Assembly (NCBI RefSeq): GCF_001522545.3
Contig: NC_031770.1
Span: 94,278,851-94,342,850 of the forward strand
DNA: 64,000 bases
Origin: Parus major
Lineage: Eukaryota > Chordata > Aves > Passeriformes > Paridae
Direction of reading: 5' to 3'
Part shown: positions 50,377 to 62,420 of the stretch, piece after piece
Layout of the letters: each line of letters starts with the position of its first letter
How positions within the stretch are numbered: position 1 is the stretch's first letter
Translations under genes and position numbers: made by a program
Notes under the pieces: model-generated
What the model saw: the letters and a program-made list of their open reading frames with translations, nothing else
Told to the model about the DNA's origin: nothing
Databases searched by the model: none

Positions 50377-53300
50377 TTCCTACTGTTTTCCTTTAAGTCT
50401 GAGAGTTTTTTATTGAGTGTACAGTCTCAAACAAACAAAAAACCCTCATTTTGTGAGAGCAGAAAAAATGAATATGATTAGCATTTCCATGCTTATAATA
50501 ATAATAATCAGGTTTCAGAAAAAAAAGATCCACATTGATTTTTGTTTTAATAATTGATCATTCTTAAAAAGATAAAACAAACCCTAGCACAATCAGGGAA
50601 AAAAGCAATAAAGAGGGCTACTAATATGGACTTTTTTGCATATCTTTTAAGTAGATTACTTGCTATAATTGTGATTAGATTTTTTTGTTGGTTTCTTTTT
50701 TTTTCTCCTTGTTTCTCTTTCATAATTTTTTTTGGAACATCTCCATAGAAATCTATTCTGTTGTTCAATTGTAATTTTTTGAAAGGTTCCTGTACAGTCT
50801 TGGTTTTCATTTTTATGTTCAGTTTTCACTGTCTTTTTTTAAACAAAATTACTAAAGCTTCATTTGTATGTGATTATTTGTTCACCTTTTATTAACAAAT
50901 ATTTTTATTGTATTAACCTGAGGTATTTAGTAGGTAATTTGGCCCTTGTTATTCTGAGATTGTCTTGGAAATAGTTGAATTTAAAACTATACCACTTAGA
51001 CATATTTTTTAATGTCATTTTTATTTCTGAATGATGATGTTGTTTATAACTCGTTAATGTACCCTTTGCTTGTTCAGAAACTTGAAGTAATTTTTAATGA
51101 GTATTAAAAAAAGCATTGTTTGGGGGGGTCTTGATAGCAGTTGACAAAATGGTAGGTGAATTTTTTGTAAGAAAACTGCAGAATCCTGAAATATGTCCTT
51201 CTGCATGCATTTTTACAGCAATGGTAATAACTATGCTATGAATGTTACAACTTGAAAAGCTGTCAACATTTGTGAAAAAAATTAAACTAATTATTTTTAC
51301 AATGAAAGCCTGACTTGACTGAGAATTTTCAATTGACTTCAGCTTCATTTGGACTAAAATTAAATTCCCAGGATTTTTTTGAGCATTTGTGCTAGCATGC
51401 TGTTTCTCTTTTATAGAAAGAAAATAATAGCTGAGTTTCAGGTACAAGCAATGGACAGAGATTATCTAAGATTACTCTCAGGATTTTTAATGGCCCATGA
51501 ACACCAGTGAGAATCATCTGAATATAGAAAATGTGCATCCCTGTGGTACAGAAATCAAAGGAGGATAACAAAAGCTAAAGTAAGCCTTTGACATTCATGT
51601 AATGAAGAGAACCTAAGCAGGAACGGGGGGGTGCCCTGTACTGCACCTTCTACTCCAAAAGTCCTTATCTCCAAAACAGAAAATCCTACATGTGATGCTT
51701 TATGTGCTATGGCTTTGCAAAAAAACTAAAAAACAAAGCACAGTAACTTTTCAGCTGTAGGAGTAGTTGCATCTGAAACCAGTATGTCACAGAAAGACTG
51801 AAACTAATATTCTCACTGTTTATCCCCTTAACACTTCCTTAGAAAATCACATCGTTTTCTTGGTTTCTACTGTGCAGAAAAGGGGTAATAGTAAGTATGG
51901 CAGTATGTAAAAGAGGTATAAAACACACAAGCATAGGTGTGGAAGCGAAAATGGGATTAGGTAAGCAATGATCAGTGATCTGCCCATCTTTTGGCTGGCA
52001 CGAGATGAGAAGGAAGTAGTAGAGTGCAAAGGCACAGTTTCCACAGTTTCCATTAATGGTCATCCCAGAGAGCTGTGTGATAGGGAGAAGCAGTGGTAAA
52101 CCTCAGGCAGGATCCTATTTACCACCAGCTATGTTTTATGGCTTATTTTTTAGATGCACTTTTAAATATTGGATACCAGGTTTGCTGCACACAGCTTTTG
52201 TAAATTTTGTTAATATTTTTCAAGCATATTTTTAATACTATAAGTAGAGCTAATATGTCAGATTCTTTTACAGATTAATAACCTATTGTGATCATTCCTA
52301 CAAAAGATAGATGTGTTTGTCAGTGGACAGGTACTCTTTTTCTTAAGCATTGAATTTCTAGAAATTTCCTTTTTTTAATATTAATTTTCTTTAATTTTTA
52401 TCTTTTCCCCTTTATTTATGTTAATTCCTCTTACTGTTTTCTGTTCTTATTTTAGATCTTCGCTTCCTCTTACATAACTAAGCTTTGTTATACCAAGAAC
52501 TATTCTCTGTCTTTTCACATCCATACCTCTACTTCTGCTGTCCTTCAAAAAATACAGTCATGTTTCTTACCCTGCAAATTTGACTCGTATACTTGCATGA
52601 AACTGTGAAAATGTTTATAGTGTATTTAAGGTCATGGACTTTTTCTGAACACAGGCCTTTCATAAGTATGCTTCAAATATACACAACAAAGCAGTTTTGT
52701 ATTCTCAGTGCCTCATCACCAAAATACTTGTGTACTCATGGACGTTATTTCCTTCAGCCTTTCCACTGTGAAATACCACTAGGATAACCTGACAGTAGAT
52801 CTGCCATGGTATTGGTATGACTTCATGATACAGTTGATGTTGTCTGGAAAGGAACAATCAAAATTTCTGCTTTCTCTTCCTTTAACTGCCAGGTGTTTTG
52901 TCTGTTTCTGAGTCTGTTTTAGTTCTTTGGTTCCATGTTCTGAACTTAAAATAAATCCCCTCAGTCCCATCCTTCTCTCCTGCTGTTTCTCAGAAATAAG
53001 AGTTTGCTTGTATTGTTCTGGTGAATACCTTTCTGGGACAGGAGGGTTTTCTTAAGATTTCCTGGATCCTTGGGTTAAAAATTCTCATGTCACTTTGCCA
53101 GCTGACTTGTGTTTAATGCTCCACCTTGCTAAGCACTGATTGTTGCTTACTTTATGCAGGAGCTCTCTTTTCCTAGCTCACTGATGTTGTGACGTGTACT
53201 GAGAGAAAAGGTGATCCTGTCCCTTGGTTGCCTGCTCCCCTCATGCTGGCTCACTGGCAGGCCCAGTAGAGGTGCTGCCCAGGCCTTTCAGCCCTGCTCA

Positions 53301-54230
53301 TTCAGCAGCCTCTGCCATGGTCTGCAGTGGGTGACAGATCAGCTTTTTCCCTGGCCTGTGGGAATGAGGCTTTCCATGTAGCACGTGTGGCACATGGAAA
53401 TACTGTGGCAGTCCAGTGCTCTGTGACTAAGAGCATCAAGGGACAGATAACACTGGGCAGATGATTATGGGTAAAATTAAATGCTGCTGCACATTTATCA
53501 CTCTGAAATACAGATCCTTGGCAACATGTTATCAAAACCCTTTAAATGTTCAGCTCTTTAGTCAAGCATCTTACTTTTGAATCTTTTAACTCAGAAATGT
53601 GGGTTTCTTGCCTAGTTTCCTTTCCTAGTTTTATTTTTGTTCTGTGATACATGCATCCAAATGTGCAATGCACCTCTGTAAGGCTTAAGTCTAACAGTTA
53701 AGGGCCTGTGTATCAATCAGTTGCATGTACTGGTTGTCAGTCAGCAAATTATTGAAGTTGAGAAAGATACGAAACAAGTTTTATATGCAGCTACCAAAAT
53801 TAGAGTGAGCATCAGTTCCAGATATTTTTTCTTAGTACTGATCTTCTTGTTTCTCTTGATGCTAATGAAACTAGGCTGCATATGCTTTAAAAATGCGACC
53901 TTTGAATTATGGACAAACATTCATCCCAGACCAAGTATTTTTTTTTTTTGATGAGAGCTGAATCTGTATCTCTACTTGCTATTTCTGATTACATGTTTTC
54001 TTGCTTATGAAAAGTGGTCTAGAATAGATGTTCTTCATCTAAAGAAATCTTTGTCTGAAATGCGAATTTAAATTAATCATTGAATTTTCAGTACTTAAAT
54101 TACCTGCAGTTTTCTTCAATTACTGGGTATTGCAAAGACCCTTCAGCTTACGATTCCTGTTTCTTCTGTGCTATTTTCTTTAAATGCTTCCAGTTTCTGA
54201 AGGATAACTGCTTAAGATCTTGAAACTGGT

Positions 54231-54345
54231 TATTTATTATTATTTTTAATTGTTTATTGTTTTTATTGTTTTATGTCATTATTTTTTAAATTTTTTTTCT
54301 TGTTGTTGTTTTGATGGTTTGCTTTGTTTTTGTCTTTTGCTGAAA
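54231..54345 (+). repeat. T-rich low-complexity tract
   Basis: TTATT, TTGTTTTT and TTGTTG units make up most of these bases. No gene. Confidence 0.75.
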
Positions 54346-54587
54346 ACTTTAGTACTTTTTTCCTAGTTGGACCTGTTTTCTTTTCCACCTTATTCAGAAA
54401 TTAAGTAGTTGGATATGGCTTTTTTCTTGATTTTGGCAGAGTAACACAGCAGTTTAATAGGACAAAAACCCCAAAAACCAACTACAATTTTAATGCAAAA
54501 GCTTGAAAAAGAATGAATGTGGTGGACCTGTAGCAGTCAAAAAAGGAAGGATACCTAGAACAGGATGAATCAAAATCAGGTATTCTA

Positions 54588-54610
54588 TTAAAAAAAAAAA
54601 AAAGAAAAAA
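54588..54610 (+). repeat. A-rich run
   Basis: About fourteen A, one G and seven A. No recognisable SINE or retroposed transcript precedes it. Confidence 0.8.
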
Positions 54611-55189
54611 ATTGATGCCTTCATATTACTCTTATTTGGGTATTCTAAGTTAAGAAAATGGGTGAGATGTTTTTTATTATGTTCTTAGTTTTTTTGTTTG
54701 CCTTTTTATATAATGACAGAAGTATTTATTAATCAGCTGAAGCCTCGCCAAGGGTTAGATTCATGGTATCAGCAATAGAAATAATTACATTAATTTTCTG
54801 ATAATCTTGTTTCTGAATAATCTCTGAAGGCAATGTTGTGAGGTTTTTCCAGCTATTGCTAAGTGGTTTAGTTTGAGTGTGAAATTTATGGTTTTTTGTT
54901 TGACTGGTAAGAAACTGCTGTAAGCATAGGTACATCTTTATATTCTGAGGTTTCATATTCTTAAGCCATTTACTTAAAGATACTATCTAAATCAAAATAA
55001 AAGTAGGCAATTTTTCTACTATTTTGAGTCTTAGCAATTTTCTGGGTTAGAATTTAGAACATCTAACCATGTGTCTCTATTAGCATTTGTTAGTTTTTAA
55101 GAAGGCAATTTTTATTCTGACATGGCATTAATTTTTCAAATGTGCAATAGAGAATTTAAATATTTGTGTCAGATGTTTTGAGAGGTGCA

Positions 55190-55350
55190 TGAGAATGACA
55201 ACAATCAATCATAGCTAATTAGCTCATGATGTACTGAGCTTACAGTAATTAAACAAGATATTCGTGCTTACTGATTAAGATCACAGATATTGTGAGCCAG
55301 CTGTTAATCACTTTCCTTGCAAGGCTAATGTCATTAGCAGATATGTATCC
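55190..55350. promoter_or_regulatory. Candidate regulatory patch with homeodomain-type sites
   Basis: The patch contains the 12-bp palindrome AGCTAATTAGCT (55213-55224), CAGTAATTAAAC, CTGATTAAGA, CAGCTGTTAATCA and the inverted pair GCTAATGTCATTAGC (55324-55338). TAATTA and ATTA cores are what homeodomain proteins bind, and CAGCTG is an E-box. Clusters like this occur in developmental enhancers, but they also arise by chance in AT-rich DNA, so this is a hypothesis. Confidence 0.3.
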
Positions 55351-56954
55351 CTAAGGCTATTTTTGACTATTGGATAGGTTGTGATGTAAGCAACAAAACA
55401 GACTTAAAAATTTTGGATATTGAGAGCATCTTTTCAAACTTCTGTCACCTTGAATATCACCCTTGATAATTTAGGAAAAACTGTTCTGAGTTGTTAGAAA
55501 GTGATGAAGTCATGCTGCTATTAAAATCTTCTTAAAAGCTGTAATGCTAATACACCTTTTACAGCTGTTTATATTGAAATTCAAATCCATAATATTGTTT
55601 TTAATAAATGCAGATTAAAAAAAAAGAAACATCTTTATCAAGATTTGAATTGATATTGTACTATTGAAAGTGCATATTTCAGATATAATCAATGCTTTTG
55701 GGAAAAATTCAAAGATTTCCTAAGTATCTAGTTTTGACCATCTTTATTTCTGATGTTGATTCTTATCAAATAGTGCATTTGAAATTTACAGTAGATTTTA
55801 ATTCAGTATCTTTAATCTGAATTGACTTACACAAGAATCAGTGGTGTCCAACAGATAATATTCCACTGTCTTTGTTGTGAATGTGAATCACCATTTTGAA
55901 AGGAGTTATCAGAAATTTGTGATTCTCTTCACTCAGAACAATTGTGAACATTTTGAAACTATGACATAGAGTTACAGCTCTAATAAAAATGCATGGTCTA
56001 ATATCAGTTTTATAACATGGTATGGCAAATATAAGTATTCTTACTAGCTTCTTACTGAGGCTATAATGCAGTTGTGGTTTTTTTCCCTGCAATTTCCCAT
56101 CCATTTGTCTTGTGGGTGTGCTTATTTTGAATAGGACGTGAAAGAAGCTGAACATTTCAAGTACATTATAAAAGTTGGGTAGCTATTAGCTCAGTTTGAT
56201 TGTATATTATTCTAGTTTAAAAGGTGGGGGGTTGTTGATCTTGCAATACTTAAAATTTTGTGATACACTATTCAGTGTTAAAAAGTTTTTCTTTCCAGCT
56301 AGAATGAAATTCAGACTTAACTTTTTTCAAATATTAATTTGAAATATTTCCCTTCAAGCTACTTTGAAATATTTGCCCTTAGACATGAGCAGTAGTCTAA
56401 GGCCTGGACCACTGGAGCGTCCTCAAGTTTCATCATCTGTTGCAGTGCTGGTGTTGGTGCTGTTTCCCAGCTGCAGGACTTTGGGAAGGGAGGCAGAAGC
56501 AGCTGCTGGTGGACTACATGTGGGGCTTCATGTGGAGAGAGTGAAGGGGGGTTGTGGCCCCTGCCATGACTGCAGGTGTGTCCTCGCCTTTGGACTCTGA
56601 GATGGAGTGGGCAGGGCTGCTGGGCCTAATGGATGTAAGGGCATTGCAGCATCCTTCTGTACATGGGAATTGGATACTGCTGAGAGTGGGCAGTGTACTT
56701 TAGAGCAGAAAGATACCTGATACTGCTCTCATCCAGATATTTTCTGTATCATCTTCTGACATTTTTACCTATAGTAGCAATAAGCATGATGATTTTTTTC
56801 CTGATTTTTTAAAAGTTAACATGTTTTTTATGCATTTATGTCTCAAAATGAAGAGTCAGTTTTTCATTAACATTGTTATTGGTATTAGTAGCATTTTAGT
56901 TTAAGGAAATAAAAATGTTTGATTCTTTGTTGCCATAGCTTCCTTCTATATGGG

Positions 56955-57815
56955 TGGGTGGACAACTACTTTGATGCTCAGACTGGGGGTAGTGGTTAAT
57001 GGGGAATCCTCTGTCTGGATTACTCTGCTAAGTGGTATTCTTCAGATGTCTATCCTGTGACCCATCTTCTTTAACATTTTTGTCAGTGACCTGGAAGGGG
57101 GCACAGAGGGCTTGGTTTTCAGCTTTGCTGATGACACAAAACTGGAGGGTGCAGTCAGTATACCCTTGACAGACACCTTGGCAGGCTAACAAAGAGACTG
57201 CCAAGAAATTAATAAAATCCAACAAGTGCCACATCCTGCACCTGGGAATGAAGTGTTCCTGGCAGCGATACAGACCGGGGCCTGCCTGTCTGTGGTGCAG
57301 CTCATAGGAAGAGTTTCAGGGGGCCTTGTTGAGTAGTGAGTTATACCTGAACCAGCAGCAGAGAAGGGATTAGGAGGAGCACAGCTTGGAGATCAAGGGA
57401 ATGATTATCCCTCTCTACCCAGTTCTCATTAGACTGTATGTAGAATACTGTATGCAGTTTAGATTCCCTCAGTACAAAAAAGACATTGATAATACAGAGA
57501 AGGTTCATTGGGGAGCCACCAAGCTGAGTGGGCCTGAAAGCACTTTCCCTGTGAGGGAGCTGGGCCCGTTCAGCCTGGAGACGGCTTCATCGGTACCTAA
57601 ATTCAGCCTTTCCATGTCAATGAGGAGATCAAGAAGATAGAACCAGGCTCTTTGTAATGGTGTCTGGGTGGACACGAGACAGTAAGGGGAACTTGAAATG
57701 GGACACAATGAAGCCTTTTCTCATGAGGACAGGCAAGCAGTAGAGCTGTTTGCCCAGCAGTGGGGAACAGCCTCTGTCCTTAGAGATTTTCAGCTGGGCT
57801 GTTGGTCACACAACT
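56955..57815 (+). mobile_element. CR1 LINE, RT and C-terminal part (plus strand), older subfamily
   Basis: CR1 ORF2 blocks are seen in order. First, TAGTGGTTAATGGGG and the GSGV-like region. Then the frame FFNIFVSDLEGGTEGLVFSF leads into FADDTKLEG, with the catalytic F-A-D-D codons intact at 57124-57135. Next come AACAAGTGCCACATCCTGCA, then AATACTGTATGCAGTTTAGA, then CAGTACAAAAAAGACATTGA, and TTCTCATGAGGACAGGCAAG near the 3' side. Stops and a frameshift break the frame. The 3' end is missing or unrecognisable, as the match fades near 57815. It differs in detail from the 31-kb copy and belongs to a different CR1 subfamily. Confidence 0.92.
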
Positions 57816-58950
57816 GCCTTTGTGGCTGGGCTTCATACCTTTCCAGATTCCTTTCTACAAGTGATGGTAAAATAATGTTTTCTCTCCTAATACAGGAGAC
57901 TTGAACTACTCTTCTGAGATAAGGGACAAATCCATAGCATTTATTCTCCACAACATTTTTTGAGACGCTTCTTCTGACTTGTTCACAGAACCCGTCACCC
58001 TCATAGTGTTGGGGAACCGTAAGCTATCCTCCAAATAGTCTGTTTAATGGCTTCATTATCATTATAGTCAGAATTTCTTAAAGGAAGGAATACTGAGGTA
58101 TTTTTGTCTCTGAATTAGTGGTACAGTGTCATTAGATGTAAAAGTTGTAGTATGTTAAAGCTGAGAGTAAGGACAACTCCATGTGTAATTACAGGAAAAA
58201 ACATACTCTGTAAAGGAGCTCTGTATGACTCATTTCAGAAAGTTATAATTGATTTCTGTATGCTTTAGCTTTACTGAATGGTTGGTTCTTTGTGTGTTTG
58301 TGGTGCTAATGGAATAATTGATTCTCTGTGTTCCACAGATGTGTTACTGCTTTCACTCTCTACTGCCTTATCCATTTGTCCAAATTTGTCCCATTGAAAA
58401 GTGTGTATTTGTTCTTACTCAGGGCTCCTTAAGCCTAGAACTATCTTTTTTTCATCATGAAAGACACAAGCACATTTCTTCTTAAGGTACAGTCATCCTT
58501 CAGATTAAGTGCTATGAAAATTTTGATTATTTACGAAGTTTGTTGTAAATAGCACTCATCCAATATCTAGGCCCTTAAGTGATAAACTTCAGGCCTTCAT
58601 AGTTATTTTTCACCCATCCTATGGCAGTTGCAAGTTACTCAGTCTAGGCGTTCTTGTAAAGCCAGTCAGGTTTTCTCCTTGATTCAGAAGTTCATTCATA
58701 TGCAAGAAGTCACATAATTTTGAATATTAGCATGAAATAGATCTAAAGGAGATGTTATTTTCTGGGATTTTGCCCTGAGAGAGGATTACCAGTACCATTT
58801 GGGCAGATGTTTGTTCAGTTTTCTCTCAGAATCCCTTAGCAATGGATGTCCATAATTTATCCAAGCAATCTGTTCAAGGACTTCCATTTCCTTGTAACCG
58901 GAATATTTTCAAAGGAGGAGATTTCTGAATTATTTTCTTTCTTGATTGCT

Positions 58951-59003
58951 CTATTAGTTTTAATAGAGTTTTTATTTTTAATAGAGTTTATTAGTTCTAA
59001 TAT
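58951..59003. repeat. 18-bp degenerate tandem repeat, about three units
   Basis: TTTTAATAGAG occurs at offset 18, and a related ATTAGTTYTAATA block starts and ends the array. AT-rich local duplication. Confidence 0.7.
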
Positions 59004-60519
59004 GTTTTGAAGTACTTTAAACTGTCACTATGTTCTTGTATATGCTGTCTTGAAACAAAATATCCTGAATTTATCTTGAATTACTTACACATCCTATTTT
59101 ACAGATCTCTGACCACTTCTAATTTTTTTTTAGCTCATTACCTCTTTGATGTAGTGTAGCCATGAAACAACACTGACATAATACTGTATAAAAGGAAACA
59201 ATATACTGAGATGTATTAAATGCAACACTGATGATGGATTACTTCATGGGCATGAAATTTTGCTCCCTCACATTCAGCACTGTTTAAGGAACCTTCTCAA
59301 CTACCCAACTAAAGAACTGTATTTTTATTTGTACTTTTAGGTACTGTCTTGTAAGATTTAAAAAAAATAAATCAAAGGAAACGATATGAAGAAAGCATGT
59401 GTTTGCCTTTATTGCAACAACAGAATATTGATGCCCATATTTTTCTGCCAAATCTCAGTGCTACATACTTGTTTCCATTCCTCGAGACATGGTGAAGAAG
59501 AGCTTTTCTTCTTCCATACAGATGACTGTTCTGCCTATAGTGTAAAACCTCATGCTTTTTTTCCCTTTACATTTCATCCCATTTTAAATCTTTTTATGTT
59601 AGTCATAACTATTTTAAATTTTAATTTCTCTGAGAAAGTATCTTTCTCTTTTGATCATGATGGGAAATGTGGTGCAGACAACATCAAACATGTTGTGAGA
59701 GAGAAACTGGATTTGAGCCTGCAACAATTTAGTGCTCAGGGCACTATGAGGGACTTCCTGAAGTTCTCTTTCTTCCTAACCTTAAATAATGTAGGATACA
59801 AATCTGTGACTCCAGTTCTTATGTGTCTTCTGCAAGTGTTCCAACTATAAGTGTACCACAGATATGTAATTTCAACAGAGCTAATTTAATTTAAAAGAAT
59901 TAAATTGGATTAGAGAATTTTATCACTAGACTTGTGAGGTATAAATGTTGATGATGATAAAATATTAGTCGATAATGTGGCATTTCAGTGGGGAAAAAGA
60001 AGTTCAAATACAATATTTAAAGAGTTTTATTTACAAATAAAGAAAGGTCATTTATGAGTGAATTTTAACATATAAAATCGAACTGCAGTGCCCTTGAAGC
60101 TATGGATGTGCTTATTAAAGACTAAGATCAGCAAATAATGTTTTCTGCTGGAGAGCAAATGTAACTTAATGAGAGAATTTTTTTGCAAGCTATTTCAAAA
60201 CAAAACAGCAGTGAAGACAATTTTTTTATAACAGTAAGACTGAAATTTGTTGTAGGGATGCCTACCTTGGAGCACAGTTTGCAGCTGTGAGCTTTAGACA
60301 GCACATTTAAAGAGTCATGTTACTTTGAGTAGGGTCCCAAAACATTATGCTGAACAGGGAGTGCTTCAAAGCAAGTACACTGGCTAGGGACCTTCTTAAG
60401 TAGTCAACAATAAAACTGATAAAAAGATTCATCTGCTGTTCTAGCTCCCTCTAGAGAGGAATGTTTTCTGTGGTACTGACTGTTTTTGAGCTGGTTTAAG
60501 AAAGCAGGTTTCAGTGTTG

Positions 60520-60534
60520 GTTTTTTTTTTTTTC
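60520..60534 (+). repeat. Poly-T run
   Basis: About fifteen T in a row after GTTGG. Simple repeat. Confidence 0.8.
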
Positions 60535-62029
60535 AAAAACAGAGCTGTGTCTATGCTTTCCTACAAGTCACAGCTACTATGATGCTTAGACTACTGATCT
60601 GCTTTTCCTCCCACCACACAGTGAACATACACATGAACACCCACACACTCCTTTTCCTGAAGCCAGTTTCTAAAAAACTGTTAGAGATATGAAAATCAAC
60701 ATTTAATTTCTTATTCTGCCCAAGTGAATTTAAATTTGTATTCTCCTACCTCTTAATGTAAGCACTGAAATCCTATTGAGATGCAACTCCTTATGATCTT
60801 TCTGCATGCTTTTTATTACAAAACATATGATCTCTAACAGTACTATGTCATTTTGGAGAGTTATTTTGTCTTTTCAGTCCTCAGCTCTTGATATCAGTTA
60901 CCTAGAATGGCCACTGTATAGATAGTTTTTAAATGAGAAATTGAGATGAACATAGTTAAAATGTGAGATATGTATGCAAAGACTAAGTTTCTTGTTTGAA
61001 GAAACCCTTTGTCTGGACTGCGATTTGCCCCCTAGAGTTATGTATGCCAGCTCTTTAACACAAAGAGAGAAAAAGGGAATGTGCTGAACTTTGATTCAAA
61101 GCTATTTATAATGGTCTAAAAAAAGCTAACTTGAAAGGTTGAGAGAAATCCAGATTAATCTTATTGATTCTGAAAGAAAATAAGGTATTGCTGCACATCA
61201 TCTTGGATCCCTTTAGCAGTTAGATGAAGTGTAATGTAGGTATTGGATTTTAATGGTAACAGATGAGCTTCAGTTGGACTTCAGTTGAAATGGTGTGATG
61301 GAAAATGCTAAACTATTTAATAGGTCACTCTGCATATTTCATTTGTTACCTGATCGTCTGGTACAAATGAAAGTTCAGAGTTTTTTCATTGTGATTCTTC
61401 TAAACATATGTAACAATTTCTAGCAAGAGAATTGTTCTGGGTCTAAGCTGTATAAAGAGTGCTCCAGAGCTCTTCCAGTGTTTCTGTAAAGCATGCTCTG
61501 GTACACAGCAAAAGTAGCAGTGATCACCAGTCCATGTGGGACAGTGATGCTCAACATCTGAACAGCAGCAAAATTCAGGGACATTGTTTTTTCAAGGCTG
61601 AAGTTCTGTTTGGAAATACTTCCTGGTAGCATGGTTTTTAGGCAGATAGTACTGGCATAGTTTTCATGTATTGTCATTCACAAAAATGTATTGATAGGAC
61701 ATTCACACATGCTGAAAATATGAAAAGACTCTAAGCCTTGGAAAAATAAAATAAAGAAAAGTTAGATTCCGAATGAGTAAGGCTTTATACCATGACTGAA
61801 CTTTCTTTCCCTTAGACATACCCAGCAAACACTGAATAGATTTGTCTTCCCACAATTAGACACTTATATTTGAGTTGTTACTTATATTTACCTTATAACT
61901 CGGAGAGCTATGACTCATTTGTTCCCTTCTAGATAGATGTATAAAAGAGATCAGATGGAATCACACTTCAGAGTCTCACCGCTGCCTCGACAGATTCAAA
62001 GCAGCAAAGATGTGGGTTTTTCTCACAAA

Positions 62030-62420
62030 AAAGAGGCTGGGAGAATTGGGGGTTTTCAGTCTGGGAAAGAGAGGGCTCCAGGAATATCTTAGAGCAGCCT
62101 GCCAGTAGCTAAAGAGCACCTTCAAGAATGCCAGAGAGGGACTTTTTACAAGTAATGAGACAGGGCAGAATAGCTTTAAATTGAAAGAGCACAGGTTTAA
62201 GTTACATATTAGAAAAAAAAATTTTCACTGTGAGGGTGGTGAGGCACTTGAACAGGTTCCTCAGAGAAGCTGTGGATATCCCATTCCTGGAGGTGCTGAA
62301 GGCCAGGTTGGATAGGGCTTTGAGCAACCTGGTTAAGCGGAAGGTGTTCTTCCAACGTATTGAAAGTGGATGATTTTAAGGACCCCCCCAGCCCAAGCTG
62401 TTATGTGATTTCTGCACTGT
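62030..62420 (+). mobile_element. CR1 LINE, 3' part (plus strand)
   Basis: CR1 blocks in order are GAGGCTGGGAGAATTGGGGG, GTTTTCAGTCTGGGAAAGAG, TTTCACTGTGAGGGTGGTGA, GAACAGGTTCCTCAGAGAAG, GGAGGTGCTGAAGGCCAGG, TTGGATAGGGCTTTGAGCAA and CCTGGTTAAG. This is the 3' untranslated end with a small part of the C-terminus. The terminal 8-bp repeats are eroded. Its sequence is close to the copy at 41.95 kb, suggesting the same subfamily. It encodes nothing. Confidence 0.93.

Larger units (their letters stand above)
50377..56954. other. AT-rich non-coding DNA, no gene seen
   Basis: No supported gene. It contains T-rich tracts (50.7, 54.24-54.35 kb), an A run (54.59 kb), a GC-richer patch at 53190-53540, another at 56370-56760 and a homeodomain-motif cluster at 55.19-55.35 kb. 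Open frames reach 117 codons (51094-51447, minus) but look like chance. Confidence 0.5.
57816..62029. other. AT-rich non-coding DNA, no supported gene
   Basis: Contains the longest open frame of the window (59386-59850, plus, 154 codons), discussed as a finding, and an 18-bp degenerate repeat at 58.95 kb. No domain, promoter or splice structure supports a gene. Confidence 0.5.

Noticed and set aside
51094..51447. 117-codon minus-strand open frame
   Set aside because: Low-complexity Lys/Asn/Ser-rich translation typical of AT-rich non-coding DNA.
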